Assembly (NCBI RefSeq): GCF_900215435.1
Contig: NZ_OCMY01000001.1
Location: 3,844,001 to 3,908,000, forward strand
Source of the DNA: Candidatus Pantoea floridensis
Lineage (GTDB): Bacteria > Pseudomonadota > Gammaproteobacteria > Enterobacterales > Enterobacteriaceae
Length of the DNA stretch: 64,000 nt
Direction of reading: 5' to 3'
Under the pieces are notes generated by a model that saw only the letters and a program-made list of their open reading frames with translations, did not search any database and was not told the DNA's origin. Shown here one piece after another: positions 58,436 to 64,000 of this stretch. The translations under genes were made by a program, and so were the position numbers. Position 1 is the first letter of the stretch. Each line of letters begins with the position of its first letter.

Positions 58436-58451
58436 CTGTATGTATAAACAG
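58436..58451. promoter_or_regulatory. LexA box between A and the small cos-side gene
   Basis: CTGTATGTATAAACAG fits CTGT-N8-ACAG, flanked by AC and TA. It lies between the replication gene and the 58-residue gene, where a promoter for the latter is needed. Confidence 0.75.
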
Positions 58452-58510
58452 TATCATGGCGTTAAGGAATCGTAAACAATCGTATGGCTCGGATTTGTCC
58501 GACCGATGCA

Positions 58511-60766
58511 TTATTGAACATTACTGCTTTTTCGATGCCGAGCGGCCAATGCCTTAAACCGCTGCAGGGCTGTGGAAGGCTTTCTATGTTCCACGAACAG
58601 ATAGCCGCTTGTTCCACTCCAGAATATTTGCGCGCCAACTTTGAGCTTGTGCCCCATCATCATGCGCGTAACTTCGCCTTCGGAAAGGGTAAGACGTGAG
58701 ACATCATAAAAGCTGTCTTTGAGCTGCTTACGTTGATCGCGATATTTATCAGAAACCGGCGCCTGTCGTTTTTTTCGCGGTTTTGCAGGCGTGCTTTCAT
58801 GCAATCTCTTCAAAATACGTCTTCTCTCGGCACGGGTCGGCGAGCGCGTGAAGTCGATAGGGGAATCATCATCCGGCGGGGCCGTACAGTTATTGACAGA
58901 ACTCCAAGAGGGCGCAGACGCGCCCTTGACGTCAACGGCCAAATCAACGGCACGCTTCGGCACAATCTTCCATTGCGCCAATCTGGTTAGTATCGGCGTA
59001 TCTGCGCCAGCGTCTTTTGCATACACGCCTTTGATGCGTATGGTTTCCTCGCCATAGGCATTGAGATCTTCGCTCGGTTGATACCATGTGCGCACTGCCA
59101 ATTCATCACGACGTACAAATGCACCGCCTTGTGCGTTAACGTAGCCTGCCCAATCGCCAGCATCTGCTGCGTCATGCGCAGCAGCGAACTCGATGCTAAG
59201 TCCGTGAGCGGTTTCGCTGTCTGCCATGCGACGTAACTCGCGGTAGACCGTGACCGGCGCGCCGCCGATAAACTGGAACTGGCGAATATGCCAACGCGCT
59301 GCCCATGCTGAAACGGCTGAAGCAGTTTCTTTCAGCTCTTTACCGCTCTCGTCGTCTAGCTCGCCGTCGAGCGCGTAGCCATCGATATTTTTTGAGATGT
59401 ATTTCGCCACGTAGCCGGTGGCGCTGCCTTTATCGGGATCGATGGTTTCGGCATGAAAGCGCGCTCTGCGGGCCTTTTCGGTGGTTAGCTCACTGCCATC
59501 TTCGCGCCATGCATAGTCGCTGATAACCTCACGTACGCGATCAACATTTTCAGGCAGCATAAACATCAGCATGTGCCAATGTGGAGTTGCATCGTGATGG
59601 GGTTCGGCAACACGAATACCGAATATGCGAATTTCTTCGCGATGCAGCTTGGCGCGAATTTTCTGCCACACGTTGCACAGATAACGCTGCGTGTCTGCCG
59701 GGCTGGTACCATTCCACTTGCGGTTACGATGACCGGTCTTGATAGTGGCATGGTAGCGAGAAGGGGCAGTGACCGTGTAAAACTCGCCGACAAAACCCAT
59801 CTCGTTGCAGATATTTTCAAAGCCGCGAATGCGATTCATCAACTCGCAGCGTTTAATGGCGGGATTCGACACGCTGGAATCAAACTTGTCGATTAAGCTG
59901 ATCCTCTCGCCGGTTTCCTCATTCTCCAGCTCAAGCCCTTTAAGAAACTCACGCGTGCGGCGTTTTTGCTCGCGCCATTCCGATACCGTCATATTGCTGG
60001 CATAGGGCGTATGTTTTTTGCTGACGTTGGCGAGGGCGATTTGCAGATGTTCACGCCATGATGCCGCGATACGACGCAGGCGGCCTTTCCACCATTTCTC
60101 GGTTTGCATGCGCATGATCGCGGGGGTGACTTCTTCCGGATCGAATAGGCGTGATGTGACTTTTTCCCACAATGGCGGTGTCTGATTAAACTCGCGAGTG
60201 ATGGTGGCGGCGGTCATGTAAATGCGGTGCGCGTATTTGTAATCGGATTCGTTGTCAGATTGAGCATGCGCCTGCACCAGTTCAGCTAAGGCAAAGTTGG
60301 CAATGTCGCCAGCCAGCAAATCAACATCGGCGCGAGCCATATCCGGCAAGCGGTTAAAACGACGCATTAACTCCCATAGCGCGCCACTTGCTCTGGCTGC
60401 ACCATTTGCTTTGTCTGAATTATTAGTGAGTAGAGTTTGCGTACCGGCCTTCATTTCGCTGAGGCGATATTTGATGTTCACACATTCAACACGTGGCAAT
60501 GTGCGCTCAACAAAAGTCTTCGTTAAGTACGCATTGGCACGAATTTCACCCTGTGACTTTTCAAGTTCGGCCATACGCCGTTTGATATCAAACTGAACAA
60601 TCTGAGGTTGTTTTTCTAGCAGGTGATGAGCTTGAACCAGCTTGGCTATTTGCTCAGCTTTTTGAGCATTCAGATGATTGCGATGGTGAATTTCATCATA
60701 CGTGGGATAGGGGCTGGCAATGGCTTCCCGTGGAGCATTCCACGGGTAAGCATAATTCTCTGTCAT
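58511..60766 (-). CDS. A: Rolling-circle replication initiator (P2 gpA)
   Basis: 751 residues, close to the 761 of P2 gpA. It has the HUH nickase core: HHDATPHWHMLMFM near 393-400 and the two-tyrosine motif TGYVAKYISKN (Tyr452 and Tyr456). It nicks the phage origin inside its own gene and starts rolling-circle replication. Its ATG overlaps the upstream gene stop (ATGA). No lesion seen. Confidence 0.95.
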   Translation of the reverse strand: MTENYAYPWNAPREAIASPYPTYDEIHHRNHLNAQKAEQIAKLVQAHHLLEKQPQIVQFDIKRRMAELEKSQGEIRANAYLTKTFVERTLPRVECVNIKYRLSEMKAGTQTLLTNNSDKANGAARASGALWELMRRFNRLPDMARADVDLLAGDIANFALAELVQAHAQSDNESDYKYAHRIYMTAATITREFNQTPPLWEKVTSRLFDPEEVTPAIMRMQTEKWWKGRLRRIAASWREHLQIALANVSKKHTPYASNMTVSEWREQKRRTREFLKGLELENEETGERISLIDKFDSSVSNPAIKRCELMNRIRGFENICNEMGFVGEFYTVTAPSRYHATIKTGHRNRKWNGTSPADTQRYLCNVWQKIRAKLHREEIRIFGIRVAEPHHDATPHWHMLMFMLPENVDRVREVISDYAWREDGSELTTEKARRARFHAETIDPDKGSATGYVAKYISKNIDGYALDGELDDESGKELKETASAVSAWAARWHIRQFQFIGGAPVTVYRELRRMADSETAHGLSIEFAAAHDAADAGDWAGYVNAQGGAFVRRDELAVRTWYQPSEDLNAYGEETIRIKGVYAKDAGADTPILTRLAQWKIVPKRAVDLAVDVKGASAPSWSSVNNCTAPPDDDSPIDFTRSPTRAERRRILKRLHESTPAKPRKKRQAPVSDKYRDQRKQLKDSFYDVSRLTLSEGEVTRMMMGHKLKVGAQIFWSGTSGYLFVEHRKPSTALQRFKALAARHRKSSNVQ

Positions 60767-60990
60767 CAGGCTTTGGCCTGCAGATGTTTTCCGCGCTGCT
60801 CTTCAATCTCCTGACAAGAAACGCAGCGAGTAACGCCCAGATAGGCGCGACGACGCAATTCCGAAATTGGGGCGTCACAGTCTTCGCAGAAAGAAGCGCT
60901 AATCGCAGGGGGGCGATTAACGATGAGCGCGATATTACGTTCGAGCATTTCCTCGGTGCGCTGCTGCACAATATCCATTGAGTCGGCCAT
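60766..60990 (-). CDS. TraR/DksA-type zinc finger protein
   Basis: 74 residues. The motif CEDCDAPISELRRRAYLGVTRCVSCQ gives a C4 zinc finger of the DksA/TraR family, as in P2 orf82-type proteins; these act in the RNA polymerase secondary channel. Coupled by ATGA-type overlaps to both neighbours. Confidence 0.9.
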   Translation of the reverse strand: MADSMDIVQQRTEEMLERNIALIVNRPPAISASFCEDCDAPISELRRRAYLGVTRCVSCQEIEEQRGKHLQAKA

Positions 60991-61220
60991 TAGTGCGCCT
61001 CCGCGATTTGCGTTTGGATCTTTTCGATTTCCTGATGAAGCAATTCGGCGGCTTCAACCGGCGATAATTCGTCGTGGCGAATCTTTGCGGCCAGCATGTT
61101 CAGTCGATTAACCATCAGGTCAGCACGATCACGACGCTCTTCTTTACGCGCGTCATTGAGCATCATGTCGAGATCGATGTATGAAGCCGTATGTTTAAGT
61201 TGGGATGAATTATTCAGCAT
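60990..61220 (-). CDS. DUF2732-like early protein
   Basis: 76 residues, helical and charged (LDMMLNDARKEERRDRADLMVNRLNMLAAKI). It matches the small DUF2732-type proteins in the early operon of P2-like phages by size and position. Function unknown. Confidence 0.75.
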   Translation of the reverse strand: MLNNSSQLKHTASYIDLDMMLNDARKEERRDRADLMVNRLNMLAAKIRHDELSPVEAAELLHQEIEKIQTQIAEAH

Positions 61221-61286
61221 GTAGTCTCCTGTTTTTGGGCAAAGTGAATCCCGGCGGGTTTACGCCAGTTAATTGCTTTGGGTTAT

Positions 61287-61628
61287 TTAGTTAGAAAGCG
61301 TCATTCGCTTGGGGAATAAACTCACGACGGCTTTTAATTGGTTCATTGCACGTATGACGGCGGTTTTTTCATCGGTGCTTAATTCGCTAAAATCGGCGCT
61401 GTGTCGGTCTTTGCCAATATTTGCCAGGAAAAAGATGGCGCTCAATGCGCGCTTGTTGTCCTGATAATTGCTGTCTCTAACATCACGCATTGAGTCGAAG
61501 AATCGCGATAAATCCTGTTCACTGTTGCCGCTCTTAAATTGCGAGCGCAACAACGCAACGTGATTGAGTGCCGCGACACGTTGACCGGCGCTCAGTTCGA
61601 CAAGCATTGAATCGCCTTCGATAGCCAT
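61287..61628 (-). CDS. DUF5347-like early protein
   Basis: 113 residues with AALNHVALLRSQF and NKRALSAIFFLANIGKDRHSADFSEL, a pattern I associate with DUF5347 proteins of P2/186 prophages. Its start overlaps the end of the fil-like gene by about 37 bp; a second ATG at 61607 is possible. Function unknown. Confidence 0.75.
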   Translation of the reverse strand: MAIEGDSMLVELSAGQRVAALNHVALLRSQFKSGNSEQDLSRFFDSMRDVRDSNYQDNKRALSAIFFLANIGKDRHSADFSELSTDEKTAVIRAMNQLKAVVSLFPKRMTLSN

Positions 61629-61780
61629 GATTTGCCTCTCTTGGGTGTGGCTTGAGATCGTGGTGCGCTTGAAACCTCTTTAACCGGATGCCAGCGCTTA
61701 CCGTTGTCACCTAAAATCCAGCCATGCCCGTAGGACATTGACGGGCTTTGTCTTTTGAGCTGTGCAGCGAATGAAATCAT
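61592..61780 (-). CDS. Fil-like (DUF2724) small protein
   Basis: 62 residues with LKRQSPSMSYGHGWILGDNGKRWHPVKE, which resembles the phage filamentation (Fil/DUF2724) family of 186-like phages; 186 Fil causes cell filamentation when expressed. Placed between cII and the DUF5347 gene. Confidence 0.75.
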   Translation of the reverse strand: MISFAAQLKRQSPSMSYGHGWILGDNGKRWHPVKEVSSAPRSQATPKRGKSWLSKAIQCLSN

Positions 61781-61789
61781 GACTGCACC

Positions 61790-62299
61790 TCAAACCACGC
61801 CAAACGACGCGCCAAGACCGCTGATCGCATCGACTGTTGAAGACAAAGCCGGATTAGCCTGTATGCGCGCTTGAACGGCCAGTGCGGCGAGGGTTAAACA
61901 ACGAATACCGCTGTTAACGTTTTGCAGCAGGCTACGTTTGCAGCTAGCGCTTAATTGCTCAGTCGAGATCGCGCCTGCCGCTAACTGACCAACCTCAGCG
62001 GTGGCTTTCATCACATACAGCGGCAGTTTGTCGTTGGCAACTTCGTTGACCGGGACGCATGGCAAGCATTGGATTTGCGCAAGTAAGCCATCAATGAGCG
62101 TCGCGTCTTCGGTGGCATCGGTAAGCGTCAGAACTTCATGTACTGTCAGCTGATGTGGCTGATCCGGGTTGAGCTTGTTACGTAGTGTTTGGGCGCGCAT
62201 TCCAGATTGCTTAGCGACGTCTTCCATGTTGTGTGATAAAGCGAATTTACGGCAGGCATCGTCATAATGCGCATGGGTAGAAACCTTGAAATCAAACAT
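61790..62299 (-). CDS. 186 CII-like regulator
   Basis: 169 residues. The helix-turn-helix (MEDVAKQSGMRAQTLRNKLNP) near 24-44 and the following HQLTVHEVLTLTDATEDATLIDGLL are typical of the phage regulatory CII/CP76 family. In 186 it promotes establishment of lysogeny. I chose the ATG at 62299, as the longer frame overlaps cox. Confidence 0.88.
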   Translation of the reverse strand: MFDFKVSTHAHYDDACRKFALSHNMEDVAKQSGMRAQTLRNKLNPDQPHQLTVHEVLTLTDATEDATLIDGLLAQIQCLPCVPVNEVANDKLPLYVMKATAEVGQLAAGAISTEQLSASCKRSLLQNVNSGIRCLTLAALAVQARIQANPALSSTVDAISGLGASFGVV

Positions 62300-62330
62300 G
62301 TGCAAATAGCCCTCAGCTTGCAAAATCAAG

Positions 62331-62732
62331 TTATGGTTTGATGTAGCGACATTTGATTGCCTGTTGACGATTCTTTTCGCGCCAGGCAGCAACATTGATA
62401 AGCGGATTGCCATGTTTGGTCATGGTGGTTTCTACCACTTCGCCTGTCTTACGATTGGTGCGGTTCTGCGTATAGGTGAAAGATGGGGTAGGGGCGAGCA
62501 GCACAACTCCGTTAGCAATCCATTTCTCCAGCACAGACAGGCTGATGCGGTTAGCAGATGCGAAGTCTTGCTTAGACATAGTTGGTGAAGTCGCGAGCGT
62601 AACAGCCTTGTTCACGGCGTCGTTAACCGCTTCGCTGATGGCAGGCATTAAAATCGCAGCGACATTGGCAATAAAATCTTGAGATTGCACTAAGTCAAAT
62701 GCGTTCTGGCTGTTTGCATTTTCAGTATGCAT
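62331..62732 (-). CDS. Cox/Apl-like regulator and excisionase
   Basis: 133 residues with an N-terminal helical extension and a Cox-type core (MSKQDFASANRISLSVLEKWIANGVVLLAP near 51-80, then INVAAWREKN). It would repress the lysogenic promoter and direct excision with Int. First gene of the early operon, divergent from the repressor. Longer than P2 Cox (91). Confidence 0.8.
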   Translation of the reverse strand: MHTENANSQNAFDLVQSQDFIANVAAILMPAISEAVNDAVNKAVTLATSPTMSKQDFASANRISLSVLEKWIANGVVLLAPTPSFTYTQNRTNRKTGEVVETTMTKHGNPLINVAAWREKNRQQAIKCRYIKP

Positions 62733-62847
62733 AACGCAATATCTCCTCGTAATCGTTTTGTTCTACGGTGTTTCATGTGGTGTGAATGCACTTTAGATCG
62801 TAAAAACGATTTGGTAAATGATTATTTATCACTAATCGGTGTTTTTT
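62733..62847. promoter_or_regulatory. Early/lysogenic control region
   Basis: 115 bp between divergent cox and repressor genes. It contains a palindrome ATCG-taaaaa-CGAT near 62797-62811, and similar half-sites (AATCGTTTTG on the left, CTAATCGGTG on the right), which are candidate repressor operators. No ribosome site was seen before the repressor start, so its mRNA may have a very short leader. Confidence 0.5.
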
Positions 62848-63702
62848 ATGATTGAAGAGAAGGGCGGAAGTGCTCAGATTCTCGAAAGATTGATGTCATC
62901 TTACGGCGTCAACACTCAGAAAGACTTAGCAGCAGCACTGGATATTCCAGCAAACAACATCAGTGGCTGGACACAAAGAGACAGCGTTCCGGGCAACGCC
63001 ATCATAAAGTGCGCGATTGATACTGGTGCTGATTTGCAGTGGTTGGTGTACGGGAAACTTGCAAATGCAAACTATGGAACATCAACTGAACGGCCATCGG
63101 GGCAGGTGCTCTATTCTGAGGTTATGGCTAATGGCGGTAGGCCTGTATTGCGCCGTATTCTTGATGCTTATGGCTTCAGCATGCAAAAGCAGCTTTGCGA
63201 GCTTTTAGATATTTCATCAGGTACGGTCAGCACTTGGGTGCGTCGGAATTATTTTCCTGGTGATGTAGTTGTAACTTGTGCGCTTGATACGGGTGTTTCG
63301 TTAGAGTGGTTGGCTACGGGCAAAAGTAAGCCGTTCCGTAATGACTCAAACATTTTGTCTGAACATTCTCTTATTAGAAAAATTCCTAAAAGAAAGTTGT
63401 CTGCCGGAAAACTTACAGATGATGGATTCTATTATTTCGATAAATATTTCCTTTCGAATGAGATAATAGATCCGGTTTTCATCGAGTCAGCTTCTAAATC
63501 TTGGTTTGTAGATTTGGGGCGTAAAAATATTAGTAACGGAAGGTGGGTTATTGATATTGACGGTGATTTAGATGTTTACGATATCGCTAGAGTTCCGGGG
63601 AATAAAATTAACATTGTTGGCAAATCATCGAATTTTGAATGCAATGTTAGTGAAGTAACTCCTCTTGGGGTAGTTGTACAAACATTAGAAAATAATATTT
63701 AG
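62848..63702 (+). CDS. CI-type repressor with two helix-turn-helix domains
   Basis: 284 residues of the 186 CI family. The DNA-binding domain appears twice: residues 6-71 (QKDLAAALDIPANNISGW core) and 96-161 (QKQLCELLDISSGTVSTW core), each followed by the same GAxLxWLxxGK-type end. Residues 190-284 form the C-terminal oligomerisation domain (DVYDIARVPGNKINIVG). The 186 repressor (192 residues) has one such N-terminal domain. It lacks an obvious LexA-type self-cleavage site. It keeps the early promoter silent. Confidence 0.88.
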   Translation: MIEEKGGSAQILERLMSSYGVNTQKDLAAALDIPANNISGWTQRDSVPGNAIIKCAIDTGADLQWLVYGKLANANYGTSTERPSGQVLYSEVMANGGRPVLRRILDAYGFSMQKQLCELLDISSGTVSTWVRRNYFPGDVVVTCALDTGVSLEWLATGKSKPFRNDSNILSEHSLIRKIPKRKLSAGKLTDDGFYYFDKYFLSNEIIDPVFIESASKSWFVDLGRKNISNGRWVIDIDGDLDVYDIARVPGNKINIVGKSSNFECNVSEVTPLGVVVQTLENNI

Positions 63703-63718
63703 ATATAAGGATATAGTA

Positions 63719-64000
63719 ATGAAGAAGGTATTGAAGTGGATACTTTACATTTTTGTTGGGTTGATGGTAATTGGATACTTCGCGGGTAAGAATGAAGACG
63801 GCAACACTTCATCAAGTTCTACGCAATCTAGTCAATCAGCATCGGTTGCAGAGGCGACGCCAGTTAAGGCAAGCCCTCCGCAAAAACCTGTATATCAGAC
63901 TACAGCTCGTAAATTATTTAATGACTACGAAGAAAATGAAGTGGCAGTTGATGAACAGTTGAAAGGTAAAATTGTTGCCATGACCGGTGTTGTACAATCG
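63719..64000 (+). CDS. Membrane-anchored OB-fold-like protein (partial)
   Basis: The first 94 residues of a gene running off the right edge. A membrane anchor (VLKWILYIFVGLMVIGYFAG) is followed by a Ser/Gln-rich linker and then QTTARKLFNDYEENEVAVDEQLKGKIVAMTGVV, typical of the start of tRNA_anti-like OB-fold envelope proteins. It lies 16 bp after the repressor with AAGGA upstream, so it may be expressed in the lysogen. Role unknown. Confidence 0.7.
   Translation, partial: MKKVLKWILYIFVGLMVIGYFAGKNEDGNTSSSSTQSSQSASVAEATPVKASPPQKPVYQTTARKLFNDYEENEVAVDEQLKGKIVAMTGVVQS

Noticed and set aside
61300..62413. Longer CII frame starting at 62413
   Set aside because: The extra 38 residues overlap the cox coding sequence and are not CII-like; the ATG at 62299 gives the family start.
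36941..64000. CRISPR arrays, IS elements and tRNA genes in the prophage and backbone
   Set aside because: No regularly spaced repeats, transposase genes or cloverleaf sequences were seen in the window.

Overview
The window reads as a chromosome segment of an enterobacterium of the Pantoea/Erwinia type. The order argS, yecM, cutC, cmoBA, yecE, aspS, nudB, yebC, ruvCAB, znuBCA, mepM, lpxM, pykA, hexR, zwf, eda, purT, ptrB, exoX, holE, yobA, yebZ, yebY follows the E. coli backbone. The missing edd and an adjoining gallate-catabolism locus differ from E. coli. The genus is an inference from gene order and protein similarity.

Region 1 (1-36,940) is core chromosome. It opens with a gallate module (gallate dioxygenase plus an aromatic-acid MFS permease). 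Housekeeping genes follow for tRNA charging and wobble modification, Holliday-junction processing, zinc import, outer-membrane lipid A and peptidoglycan maintenance, central carbon metabolism and purine synthesis. Recognisable operators fit this: a Zur palindrome between znuCB and znuA, a LexA box before ruvAB, a HexR palindrome before zwf and a PurR box before purT. The region ends with the stress sRNA gene sdsR.

Region 2 (about 36,940 to beyond 64,000) is a P2/186-type prophage whose left attachment site lies at the 3' end of sdsR. Order: int, ogr, D, U, a fused FI::T gene, tail-fibre assembly gene, H, I, J, W, V, a retron, S, R, lysC, lysB, capsid-region remnants, P, Q, two large ATPase genes, cos, a small gene behind a LexA box, A, a zinc-finger protein, early genes, cII, cox and a repressor. 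The right end is not in the window. The structural part has been cut by deletions. FII, E and the front of T are gone, with the sheath and tape-measure reading frames joined. O, most of N, nearly all of M, then L, X, Y and most of K are missing between P and lysB. It should not make virions, yet int, cox, repressor, replication initiator, cos, terminase and portal look intact.

The most interesting content is defensive. Between S and V sits a complete retron: an msr-msd RNA with matching a1/a2 ends, an 18-bp msd stem and the conserved AGC branch context, then a nucleoside deoxyribosyltransferase-like effector overlapping a retron reverse transcriptase, much like retron Ec86. Between Q and cos are an OLD-type ATPase/TOPRIM nuclease and a second P-loop ATPase. 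Together with two LexA boxes, this suggests a prophage eroded for reproduction while keeping its immunity cargo and DNA-processing genes.
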